The notes: generated from the letters alone by a model not told the origin. Shown: positions 1 to 8,500, counted from the first letter of the stretch. The stretch: DNA of 17,812 bases from an uncultured Ignavibacteriota bacterium (GCA_903907305.1 CAIVNT010000522.1:1-17812); one strand, 5' to 3'. Made by a program: numbers and translations.

Positions 1-25
1 AATCCATAATATCATCCTTCGGTGC

Positions 26-51
26 GTCCCGATTAAACAACAAATCGGGAC
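26..51. terminator. Perfect inverted repeat, possible terminator hairpin downstream of GH81
   Basis: GTCCCGATT (26-34) and AATCGGGAC (43-51) form a 9-base-pair stem with an 8-base loop. On the plus strand it is followed by TTTCTCTCT; on the minus strand, the sense of GH81, no T-run follows, so a rho-independent terminator for GH81 is only weakly supported. It may instead end a gene to the left of the window or be part of a repeat. Apart from this, the dispersed repeat and a 5-bp hairpin (CTACG/CGTAG, 59-71), I see nothing else in 1-203. Confidence 0.4.
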
Positions 52-149
52 TTTCTCTCTACGAGCCGTAGGCAGGATGAACAATAATTGCGACACGCGC
101 CGAAGCATTCTAAACTCTTAACCTGACAACATTGGACTGGCAAGCGGTC

Positions 150-191
150 CTACAATTCGTATCCGTGGAAATCCGTCCGATCCGCGTTTTC
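150..191. repeat. Dispersed ATCCG-rich intergenic repeat, copy A
   Basis: CTACAATTCGTATCCGTGGA and what follows match 5406-5447. ATCCG occurs at 161, 171 and 180, the same 10 and 9 base steps as copy B. The half-palindrome GGCAAGCGGTCCTACAA (139-155) overlaps its start. In copy B the related GGCAAGGTGTATTACAA is separated from the ATCCG part by about 25 bases. It sits just downstream of the GH81 stop codon. Confidence 0.7.
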
Positions 192-203
192 CCTGTTCTA
201 TTG

Positions 204-3200
204 CTACTTTATAAGCGTCATTTTCCGCAGCAATGTCTTTCCGCTGCTCTGCAATTTTGCAAAGTAAATACCGCTGGCGAGACTCTTCCCTTCGAACAGC
301 ACGGCATAGCTTCCCGCGTCTTTCACTTCATTCACCAATACTAAAACTTCCCTGCCAAGGGCATCATAGATCGTCAATGTCACATGTTCACTCTTCGCCA
401 ATTGAAAGTTGATCATCGTGGAGGGATTGAACGGATTCGGGAAATTCTGTTCCAGTGCAAACCGTAATGGTACTGAGCCATTGTTCGACACCCCTTCGAT
501 GTTCGAAGCATTGATCTGAATGGAATTCAAACTGAACAACCAATTCGTTTTTTCGGACTGGGTATCGGTGTTGACCTCGACCCGCAAGATCTGTTTTCCC
601 GCTTTCAAAGAAACATATTGTATCAGGATCGGTTTCCATGACTGCCAGCCGCCCGTGTTTGTCACTGCACGCTTTCCGCTCACATCAACATTATTGACGA
701 AGATGCGGAAATTACCGAACCCGGGAACGGTCGCAACATTCGGGATGATATCATAGAGTCCGTCCTTCGGTACCTGGATGGTATATTCGATCCATTCACC
801 CGCCGTCATCCAATACACGTCAAATCCGCCGTCGTTCGCCCCTTCAAGATCGACCCCCTCATTCGGACGGTAGGCAAGACCAACATTCTTTGTATCGTTA
901 TCGTGATACGCGATCCCTTCGCCACCTTTGTCATAATTCTCCGCCTGGATCAGTGCCGGGACCATCACGGGAGTTCCGGAATAGGGTGTTCCATTTCCGA
1001 GCACGGTGATCGTTACACTGTCTTTTGTTGTCAGCGGGATCTGATTCTTCACCGAGAATGTAACGACATATGTTCCCGTATCGCTGAACGTGTGGACCGT
1101 ATCCGCAAAGGTTGATGTTTTCCCGTCGCCGAAATTCCAGAGATATGTTACGGGAGAACTGTTCCGGTCATAACTTTTGCTTCCGGTAAACGCTACAGTC
1201 ATCGGACCTCTTCCTTTGGTCTTATCCGCGATCAGGATCACGACCGGTGCATTCATATTTGTTGCCGACGTACTCACGGAGCGCATCTTTCTCGGCCCGA
1301 CACGGAGTGAATATCCGTCTGAAAAATGAACTGTCGCAGAATCGGACGCAGCATTGTATGCCGTGTAGCTTTTTTCTCCCGCAGAATTTTTGAAGACGGA
1401 ATAAGTCGGAACATCTGCTGTCACTGCTGTCTCAAGACGGCCGAGCTTCTTCATATTATAGAGCCAGTGGAAGGTATGCGCTTTCGTTTCACCATCCTCG
1501 GGCGTGTATGAGGGATTCGCATACAACAGAGATATCGCCGATGCAGCATCTGTCAACGACAGATACTGCCACATGATGTCCTTCCATGTCGGTTGTGCAC
1601 CGCTCAGTTCTTTCGCCACTTCATCATAATTCGCCTGCACGTAATCGGGACGGCGTCCCAGATACATCGAACCGCCGTTGAACGGAAGCATATTGATCCC
1701 GTGAATATAATCGGGATTCGCACCGAACCATGTGGAATGGACCCCTTTCCCGCCCCAGATCATACCGAGCGCTTTGTACGGATATGTCGGCGGGAAAACA
1801 GCATCGTCCACATCGAACCAATATTGCTCAATAGCAGTACGTTCCGTTGTGTAAAGATAAATACCGAGATTGCGAATGCTGTCCTGCCGTGTGATCGTAC
1901 CCCACAGCGTTACAGCAGTGGCGAAGTTCATCGATTCGGAACTCGATTCTTCGTTGTTGCCGTCGCCGAAATCTCCGTGCCCCGCCTCCCACGAATGTCC
2001 TGCATACGCGTCGAATGAACGGAGGAACGGAAAGCGCGTATCGCTCCTGTCCCAATTATTTCCGTCGGCGATGAGCAGATCCACCATTCCGCCCCAGTTC
2101 TCTTTTGCCGCCCATACGGAATCGTACTGTGCAACGATCGCCGCTCCCATAATGGCATAGCCCGCATGGAAATTATGATCATTGATCTGATTGTCCGCTC
2201 CGAATTCGGAAGGATATCCTGTAAGCGTTTTCCATGTGGAATTGTAGACATAACTCTGCGTACCGCCGGCGGTGAACCATTCCTCAAGACGTTTCTTTAT
2301 CTCAGTAAGGAAATAATCTCGCGCCGTGATGTTGCCGAGCTGGTCTGCGATATTCACCAGATGGGCAAAGCGTGCGATCGCTTTTCCACTCCAGTATGTT
2401 CCCGCTTTTGTTCCTGTCGCCGGGAGAGTTTCCGAGGTGATCGCGTTGACCATCGCCGTCAGATCTGCGCGGTTATAGTCTCCCACATCGGGCAACGCGG
2501 GCAGGACCCCTTCGAATGTCAGTTCTGTGGTGAACTGATTGCCGTCGAACACTTTCATTTTCCCGGCGGTGGAAATGTATTCATAACTTGTGAGCGGTGC
2601 GGAGGTGTTGATCCATTGATGTCGGTACAGTGCCGTGAGAGTTTGATTCAGATTTCCATTCTTTGATTCTTTCAGTTCCGTGGTGTAAATGAACGTGGAT
2701 GTCAGCTTTGCCGTTGCTTCGTTATAGTTCCACGAGACAGTGCTTCCCGTAACAAAAGCATATGCATGCTTGCGGTAAACTTCAAGTGTTGCCGGAGTAT
2801 TGTCGGGTAGCAATGCAACGGAGAAATAATTCTTTCCATTCAATGTGGAGAGCAGCGTTGTTGTTCCTGTCCAGACGGAACTGTCCGGTGCGAACAGACC
2901 GTAGTGCCGTCCTTCTACGGTCATGCCGATGACCCCTTGCTGATTGTACCAAATGGTCGGCGCCGCACTGCAGAGAACTGAAGCGCTGCCTCCACTGATG
3001 GTGAAATACGCGAAGGGAATTCCATGCCCGAGCGTCGCTTTCATCGTCCTTGTGCCGTCATCCCATAATGCGGTGACAGTCCAGTCACTGTAATCATCCG
3101 TCATGGTCTTGGGTGCATTCAAACCCGCCACTCCAACGGTCAATTGCTGCGAGAACGGGAACATATAATCCTGTGCCGGATAGATCGGCGTCGTTGTATA

Positions 3201-3500
3201 TCCCATCTGCAGACCTGCGGCCTTCGCTTTAAAATAGAGCGGATGAGCGTACAGATTGTTGGAATACACATCGCCGTAGAACGGAAAGATCAGACTGCTC
3301 CAAAAATCGTTCGTTTGCACTGGCTTTGATAAGGAATTCGACACTTTCGGGACAGCATCTACGCCGGCACTCGTCCTCGGACCGACGGCTCCTGAAGGTA
3401 GCGTTGTTCCATAACTCCCTTTCCCGACGGTGATGCTTTGAGCATCGGAAAGTGAAAAAAGCAGAACAAATGGGATAATTGCTTTCAATATTCGGTTCAT
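204..3500 (-). CDS. Secreted GH81 endo-beta-1,3-glucanase with PKD, CBM6 and T9SS-type sorting domain
   Basis: A 1,098-residue protein that hydrolyses beta-1,3-glucans such as laminarin outside the cell. Domains: signal peptide 1-20 (MNRILKAIIPFVLLFSLSDA); GH81 about 25-745; PKD about 752-834 with WNFGDGK; CBM6 about 846-999 with 'AENYDKGGEGIAYHD' and AGEWIEYTI; sorting domain about 1011-1098 (LEQNFPNPFNPST to KMTLIK). GH81 hallmarks are TNDFWSSLIFPF, YAHPL, DNQINDHNFHAGY (Asp441) and SFDAYAGHSWEAG followed by GDGNNEESSSESMN, whose ESSSE (Glu518, Glu522) carries the family's proposed catalytic acids. All are intact. Length is usual for a multi-domain secreted GH81 enzyme. It lies 121 bases after the esterase remnant; I see no convincing promoter in that gap, so it may be read with the upstream genes or from an unrecognised promoter. 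Confidence 0.93.
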   Translation of the reverse strand: MNRILKAIIPFVLLFSLSDAQSITVGKGSYGTTLPSGAVGPRTSAGVDAVPKVSNSLSKPVQTNDFWSSLIFPFYGDVYSNNLYAHPLYFKAKAAGLQMGYTTTPIYPAQDYMFPFSQQLTVGVAGLNAPKTMTDDYSDWTVTALWDDGTRTMKATLGHGIPFAYFTISGGSASVLCSAAPTIWYNQQGVIGMTVEGRHYGLFAPDSSVWTGTTTLLSTLNGKNYFSVALLPDNTPATLEVYRKHAYAFVTGSTVSWNYNEATAKLTSTFIYTTELKESKNGNLNQTLTALYRHQWINTSAPLTSYEYISTAGKMKVFDGNQFTTELTFEGVLPALPDVGDYNRADLTAMVNAITSETLPATGTKAGTYWSGKAIARFAHLVNIADQLGNITARDYFLTEIKKRLEEWFTAGGTQSYVYNSTWKTLTGYPSEFGADNQINDHNFHAGYAIMGAAIVAQYDSVWAAKENWGGMVDLLIADGNNWDRSDTRFPFLRSFDAYAGHSWEAGHGDFGDGNNEESSSESMNFATAVTLWGTITRQDSIRNLGIYLYTTERTAIEQYWFDVDDAVFPPTYPYKALGMIWGGKGVHSTWFGANPDYIHGINMLPFNGGSMYLGRRPDYVQANYDEVAKELSGAQPTWKDIMWQYLSLTDAASAISLLYANPSYTPEDGETKAHTFHWLYNMKKLGRLETAVTADVPTYSVFKNSAGEKSYTAYNAASDSATVHFSDGYSLRVGPRKMRSVSTSATNMNAPVVILIADKTKGRGPMTVAFTGSKSYDRNSSPVTYLWNFGDGKTSTFADTVHTFSDTGTYVVTFSVKNQIPLTTKDSVTITVLGNGTPYSGTPVMVPALIQAENYDKGGEGIAYHDNDTKNVGLAYRPNEGVDLEGANDGGFDVYWMTAGEWIEYTIQVPKDGLYDIIPNVATVPGFGNFRIFVNNVDVSGKRAVTNTGGWQSWKPILIQYVSLKAGKQILRVEVNTDTQSEKTNWLFSLNSIQINASNIEGVSNNGSVPLRFALEQNFPNPFNPSTMINFQLAKSEHVTLTIYDALGREVLVLVNEVKDAGSYAVLFEGKSLASGIYFAKLQSSGKTLLRKMTLIK

Positions 3501-3503
3501 ACA

Positions 3504-3510
3504 CTCCTCT
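3504..3510 (-). promoter_or_regulatory. Shine-Dalgarno site deciding the GH81 start
   Basis: AGAGGAG on the minus strand lies three bases before the ATG at 3500. It supports that ATG over the in-frame ATG 66 bases upstream (3566), which has no such site and would put 22 non-signal residues before the signal peptide. Confidence 0.65.
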
Positions 3511-3621
3511 ATCCGTACCGCAGCAGATCCGATGCAGTATTTCGCAGGAACAACGGTGAGTTTCAATAATGGTGGGGTAACAGTAATAATAATGTAGAAT
3601 TACAACGGGGAAAAAGCAATG

Positions 3622-3940
3622 TTATTTCAAACGGGACAAAATACAGTCAAGCACGATTCGCGTCTGCTCTTGCCAGAACAGCCAGTCGTGACCCCCTTCG
3701 GAATCGTGCATTTCAAAACGGACCTTCTTTTTCCGGAAGATACCTGCAAGCTCATGCGTTTGGTAGATCACTTCAGGAATATTGTCCTGCGAGCCGGCGG
3801 CAAGATAAAAATACGGAAGTGAATCGATCACCGCATTCTTTGCGAGAAGGAAAATATCATTCGAATTCCATTGTTCATTCCTCACGGCACCGAACGCACT
3901 CCGCACACTCGCTGAGGATGCGGCAGATGGGTGGCATCGT
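3622..3940 (-). pseudogene. C-terminal remnant of a putative esterase (PF00756-like alpha/beta hydrolase)
   Basis: The frame closing with TAA at 3622-3624 is open only from about 3963, where a TAG blocks it; the first GTG is at 3906. Its product includes SNDIFLLAKN, then PYFYLAAGSQDN and EMHDSEGGHDWLFWQEQ and ends LDCILSRLK. These match the last third of enterochelin-esterase/esterase-D-like hydrolases: the Asp of 'GSQDN' and the His of 'GGHDW' correspond to catalytic triad members. The nucleophile motif (GxSxGG) and about two thirds of a normal protein are missing. The upstream sequence is aldolase-like, so this is the 3' end of a gene joined to the 5' end of another. I do not consider it an intact small gene. 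Confidence 0.8.
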
Positions 3941-4117
3941 CGAAGCCAGGGTGCGGATGATCTCTACTGCTCCGTTGACCGTCATCGTGATCTCGACGCA
4001 GTTCACTCCCCCTTTACGGACCCTTCAATCACAGAAGCATTTCTTTGAATCATTCAGACGGATAACGGCAACAACGCCTTATGAGGATATTGCGGAAAGA
4101 ATTTCTGCTTTTGTCAT
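3941..4117 (-). pseudogene. eda: Decayed N-terminal remnant of KDPG/KHG aldolase
   Basis: Reading the minus strand from the ATG at 4117 gives MTKAEILSAISS, a TAA stop (4079-4081), GVVAVIRLNDSKK, a garbled stretch with a TGA (4025-4027), then VRKGGVNCVEITMTVNGAVE and IIRTLAS. All three pieces are in one frame and match the first about 65 residues of 2-dehydro-3-deoxyphosphogluconate aldolase, including the 'GVVAVIR' strand and the EITMT motif that carries the catalytic Glu. The middle piece is about 3 residues short and seems to carry compensating indels. The rest of the aldolase, including the Schiff-base Lys, is absent: similarity stops near 3941 and an esterase remnant follows. In an intact form it would cleave KDPG from uronate or gluconate catabolism, which fits the DUF4861 neighbour 23 bases upstream. 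Confidence 0.82.
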
Positions 4118-4140
4118 AAGAGTAAATATTTTTGAAAGGA

Positions 4141-5283
4141 TTATTGGAAGGTTACGATCAGCGGTTTACGGATCCGGCTCAAAAACCCCTCAAGATAGCC
4201 GGTCCACTGCTGTTCACCGGTGATGTCACCCATTCTGCTCCAGGCTGCACCCGAATAGTAAGTGATCTGCTGCAGTGTAGCGAATGGTGCCGTGATGAAG
4301 CAATGCACCGTATCTTCGGAGACCGTGATATTGTTTCGGGGAAGGATGACCGCTGTTCCAAGTTCTCCGTTCACAGTTTCAGAATTGACCGGACCCCACA
4401 ATGAAAGAATACGTCCTCCGCCGCTGCGGGTTGATGTAACGGATTTCCGTTTTACCAGACCGGTCCGCAGTGTTAGCGAATCGGTCTTCACTGCCGTAAT
4501 ATACCGCTCGGTGACCATATTCAACTGCTCTCCGGCATCCAACGATACACGTTTGCTCACCAACGTCGGAAAAGAGTCAAGCATCATAGAGGTATAATAG
4601 ACTTCGAAGGATGTTCTGATCGGTCCCGTAGTAATGATGCGGAAATTATTGAAAAGCCCTGGCTGGAGAAGTTTTCCGTTCCAGACAAGTCCGGCACTTC
4701 CCGCTCCAAGCGAACGTCCAACGGAAAAGAAATCCGCTCCTTCGCCGTGATCTTCGTGATAGACGATCTTCGGTGTCTGTCCCTCGCCGTCGTACCACTT
4801 CTTCACGATAGGATACCGCACCCGTTTTGTCCAGACATCCGTTCCATTGTCGACATTCCCTGCCAGTACGGAACCGTAGATCCTGAATGCAATGCGGTCA
4901 TTCTCCCATGCAAGGTCCGCTCTCGGAAGAACATACCGGCAATCCGTCACGGATGTGAACTGCTGTTTCTTTTCTGCGGGAAGGATAACAAAATTTTTCG
5001 TCTCGTTCGGTGCGAATGCGGATTGGAAGATCAGTTCATCTTCAATACCGTCCTGATCATTATCGATCAACTGCGAAACAAGGACTTTCTTTTTTTCAAG
5101 GATAGAAAGTTCTTTCCCTTTCAATGCAGGGTGATGCTGAAAGAGTCCGCGAAGATCAATACTGACTGTTTCAGAATATCTCGACAATGCAATGGGATTT
5201 GAAACAGAGATTAAAACATCATTCTTCTGCGCAAATCCCGTCACCGTAATGAATAAAAAAACAGCAGATAATTTTTGTCTCAT
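4141..5283 (-). CDS. Secreted DUF4861 family protein
   Basis: A 380-residue protein with an N-terminal signal peptide (MRQKLSAVFLFITVTGFA, probable cleavage before QKNDV). The body matches the DUF4861 family as I know it: 'ISVSNPIALSRYSETVSIDL' near the start, an EF-hand-like DNDQDGIEDELIFQ segment (residues 74-87), WENDRIAFRIYGSVL, a VYHEDHGEGADFFSVGRSLG motif and GPIRTSFEVYY. The family is found in polysaccharide utilisation loci, often beside pectin or uronate genes; its reaction is not established to my knowledge. The ATG at 5283 is chosen because the signal peptide begins there. It lacks a Shine-Dalgarno sequence and has an AT-rich leader (AAATAAATATAATT), as is common in Bacteroidota-like genomes. 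The stop TAA (4141-4143) is followed after 23 bases by the start of the broken aldolase gene, an operon-like spacing. Confidence 0.85.
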   Translation of the reverse strand: MRQKLSAVFLFITVTGFAQKNDVLISVSNPIALSRYSETVSIDLRGLFQHHPALKGKELSILEKKKVLVSQLIDNDQDGIEDELIFQSAFAPNETKNFVILPAEKKQQFTSVTDCRYVLPRADLAWENDRIAFRIYGSVLAGNVDNGTDVWTKRVRYPIVKKWYDGEGQTPKIVYHEDHGEGADFFSVGRSLGAGSAGLVWNGKLLQPGLFNNFRIITTGPIRTSFEVYYTSMMLDSFPTLVSKRVSLDAGEQLNMVTERYITAVKTDSLTLRTGLVKRKSVTSTRSGGGRILSLWGPVNSETVNGELGTAVILPRNNITVSEDTVHCFITAPFATLQQITYYSGAAWSRMGDITGEQQWTGYLEGFLSRIRKPLIVTFQ

Positions 5284-5316
5284 AATTATATTTATTTATG
5301 TAGAACATATTGGCAG

Positions 5317-5362
5317 GGTGTCCTACAATGATTCTTCGCGTTTTCTTTGTAGCGTGGACACC
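5317..5362. repeat. Imperfect inverted repeat in the DUF4861 leader (outer hairpin)
   Basis: GGTGTCCTACAA at 5317-5328 pairs with TTGTAGCGTGGACACC at 5347-5362; the right arm has four extra bases in the middle. The loop is about 18 bases. The right arm is also the left arm of the next palindrome (5346-5382), so only one of the two hairpins can form at a time. It lies 35-80 bases upstream of the DUF4861 start codon. Confidence 0.6.
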
Positions 5363-5382
5363 TTGGCAAGGTGTATTACAAA
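5346..5382. repeat. Palindromic intergenic repeat unit
   Basis: The core ACACCTTGGCAAGGTGT (5358-5374) is a perfect 8-base palindrome around one central base. It is extended by TTTGTA on the left (5346-5351) and TACAAA on the right (5377-5382), separated from the core by a 6-base spacer on the left and a 2-base spacer on the right. Related half-units are TGGCAGGGTGTCCTACAA at 5311-5328 and GGCAAGCGGTCCTACAA at 139-155. This looks like a REP-type element shared by intergenic regions. Confidence 0.7.
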
Positions 5383-5405
5383 TCCGGTCCGGACAGGCGT
5401 CCGCA

Positions 5406-5447
5406 CTACATTTTGTATCCGCGAAGATCCGCCAAATCCGTGTTCTA
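5406..5447. repeat. Dispersed ATCCG-rich intergenic repeat, copy B
   Basis: The segment starting CTACATTTTGTATCCGCGAA aligns with 150-191 at about three quarters of its bases. It has ATCCG at 5417, 5427 and 5436, the same 10 and 9 base spacing as copy A. It lies between the stop of the giant gene and the DUF4861 start, just upstream (minus-strand sense) of the palindromic unit. No reading frame is supported through it. Confidence 0.7.
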
Positions 5448-5528
5448 TTTACGCTAAGGTCAAACCGGTCGTTGAAGCCGGCTAAGCGGACGTTACGGGA
5501 TGTTCTGCTTTCAGTACTCTTGCAATAA

Positions 5529-8500
5529 TTATTTGATCAGAAGCATCTTCTTCACTTCCGTGAAGCGTTTATGTTGAGGACCTGCAGCTTCGATCCGGTA
5601 GATGTACACTCCCGATGCGGTTTTTCTGCTTGATTCATCATTACCATTCCACACCATTGAATAGTATCCGGCGGACTGTTCTTCATTCACCAGAGTTCGG
5701 ACCACCTGGCCGAGCATATTATAGATTACGATCTTCACTGAACCAGCCTCCGGCAGCTGATAATTGATCGTCGTGGATGGATTGAACGGGTTCGGATAAT
5801 TTTGTTCCAGTTTGTAGACGGTCGGCAGCTGCGCAAGATCATGCACATTCAATGTGATGCCTCCGATATCTTCCGTATGGTCCGTCTCGTTCAGGATGAA
5901 TTTCTTCATAGTGAACAGCACTGCATTCTTCGGATAGTTCGCATCCTTCAACCGGAACGTGAACTTGATGATGTCTCCCGCCGACGTGAGCGGTGATATT
6001 CCTGCAAGTGCAAGCTTCGCAATACCATCGGGGAAACGGTACGCCATGGACATGCTGTCCGTGGCTTCGGTCTTAGACATCATCACCGGAACAACAACAC
6101 TTGAATCAAAACCGAGATCCATTGCGATGCCGTACACATTCGAAGTTTTGTTTACGGAAACGAACAGATCATACTCATCCTGCTTTGCACTCATCTGTAT
6201 CCGGAATGAGAATGCGGAAAGGACTGCTTCTGTACGCTCCTGTTTCCCGAGTCCACCGGGGAATGAAGAGATCAGTCCGACGGCCCTCTGAAGGATGTAC
6301 GATGCATCGAGTGAACTGAGCGTGCCGCTGCCGGTGACATCACCGACTTTCTGCTGCAACGGCGTGAACGAGATCGCACTGACAACTTCCTGCAGAACAA
6401 GCGCACCGTCGAATGCAGAGATCGTCCCGTTACCGCTCACATCACCGTAGATATTCACGCGAACATTCACCGTATCAATTACTGTTGCGAGACTGTCGTC
6501 GTATGCCTTCACGATGAATGTGTATTGACCATTGGCATTCACCGCCGGGGCGAACATCAAATGTCCGGTGACAGAATCAATGGACGCTCCTGCGGGAGCA
6601 GAAATGAGAGAATATCGAAGGATACCGCTGTCCGGATCGAATCCCTGATAACTGAAATGCAGTGTATCGAACCGTGCGATCGCCGTGTCGGACATGACGG
6701 CAGTGAACATTGGAGGAATGTTCAGATTTACTGAGTTATAGACATCGATTGTATGCGCTGCCGATACATTCAGGAATGTATATCGGGATGTTGAATCAAA
6801 ATTCCGAACCCCATCCACATACACACTGTCAAAATGATAATGCGGATTTGGAGAGAACACAAAGACTGCCGTATCGGCAAACGGTATATTCACCGTTCCG
6901 TACGGTGAGATCGTTCCGTTGAAGCTTGAGGAAATAATCGGATACGTATCCGGTGCAACCGTGAAGAAACCGCTCAATCCGGTTTTTTCCGATAACGGAT
7001 CGCCGACCGAGACCGAATAGAATCCTGCACTGCTGATCTGAATCACATGAGATGCAAGAACACCTCCGGTAAAGTTCGGTGATGCCCCTTCACCCTGGGA
7101 AACAGTCGCACCGGAGACCGCCACGTCCACCGTTCCGGTAAAACCGGTCTGCACATTGCCGTAGGTATCATATGCGGTGAACCGTACCGGGAATGGATGG
7201 TCCTTGATCTGTTGACCGATATCCAGACCGTTCGTATCTTTCACGCCGAAATATGCCAGTATATCGGGGGTTACCATGAACGGACAACTCGTCCCGGACT
7301 TCCCGCTGACAGAATCATAGACAGTGATCGTCTGCATGCCGGCTTTGATAAGGTCAACCTGTTGAGGTCCATGTTGACCCGCAACGAACGGTACGGAATA
7401 GTTCCCTCCCAGCACACTCATCCACTGATCGGTCGATGAGAACCATACATTCCCGGTGAAATTTCCAACCGGATTCCCCGATGCATCCACTGCCGTGGTC
7501 AGGATCATGAAGTTCTGTCCCGCTGCTTGTGTGCCGAGAGGTCCGCGTGATGCTGCTTCCACAATAAAGTGATCAAGGATGTTCGGGCTGAAATACGCAT
7601 CGATCGTATGACCGCCGCTGATATTCTCAAATGTATAACTGACGGTCGAATCGACCTTCACCCCATCCACCATCAGACTGTCGAAATGATTGAATTGATC
7701 GGGTGCAATACTGTATTGCATCGTGTCTCCGACAAACACCGTCGCGGATCCGAACGGAGTCAGTGTTCCGCTGCCATACACCATCGCGTTCATGCTGAAA
7801 GTGTTCTTGGAAAAATATGCCCGTATGGTATGTCCTGCCGTAACGTTCTGGAAAGTATATGTCCGCAGAGTATCATCATTTCCCGTTCCGACGATCGTGA
7901 TAGGCGAGGTCGGCAGCTCTAATGATTGCGCCCTTTTTGCCGACCGTTTCATCTTCCCTTCTCTGTTTTCGGCCGTTGCTCCATCGCCGACCAGAACGAT
8001 ATTCTGATCGATCGCGATACTGTCGATGTGATGATATTCAGCAGCGTGAATAGTATACCGAAGCGAATCACCGTGGTTCACATACGATGGTCCGCCCGGC
8101 GAAATGGTTCCGTTCCCAAATGAGTATGCCGAGATACCATAGAACATATACGGCACTGCAGTTGCAGTATTCGACAATGGACTGACATTATAACTTGTAT
8201 CGACCGCGGCCACTCTGAAGTAATATGGCGTACCGATCGTCAGCGTTGTAAATGCTCGGACAGTATCGACTACATTCACCGTCGAATCGACCAGCGTGGT
8301 CGGGTAGGGAACCGTATCACGATAGATATAGTATTTTGCGACATCGGTCTCTGTGTTCATGTTCCATGCAATGGTGAAGTAACTGGCAATGGAATCAACT
8401 ATAGTGAGTGCCGACGGCGCAAGCGGTGCAGTTCGATCCGCAGGCATCGCGGATGGTTCGTTGGAATAATCACTGACATTGCCGTTGGTGTCGACCGCCG

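Noticed and set aside
3501..3566. A GH81 start at the upstream in-frame ATG (3566)
   Set aside because: The signal peptide begins at the ATG at 3500, which has AGAGGAG just ahead of it; the extra 22 residues include charged residues and do not look like an export signal.
3622..3906. The esterase-like frame as a complete small gene starting at GTG 3906
   Set aside because: It encodes only the last third of the hydrolase, lacks the nucleophile motif and directly follows aldolase-like sequence, so a remnant explains it better.
3941..4117. Sequencing errors alone as the reason for the stops in the aldolase remnant
   Set aside because: Errors might explain a stop or a frameshift, but not the loss of the remaining about 140 residues and the direct join to an esterase 3' end.
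5284..5292. TATAAT on the minus strand just before the DUF4861 ATG as a promoter -10 box
   Set aside because: It lies two bases before the start codon with no matching upstream box; it more likely reflects the AT-rich translation leader typical of this group.
5460..5528. A terminator after the giant gene
   Set aside because: Only short CCGG self-pairings are visible, with no stem of useful length followed by a T-run in the sense of the gene.
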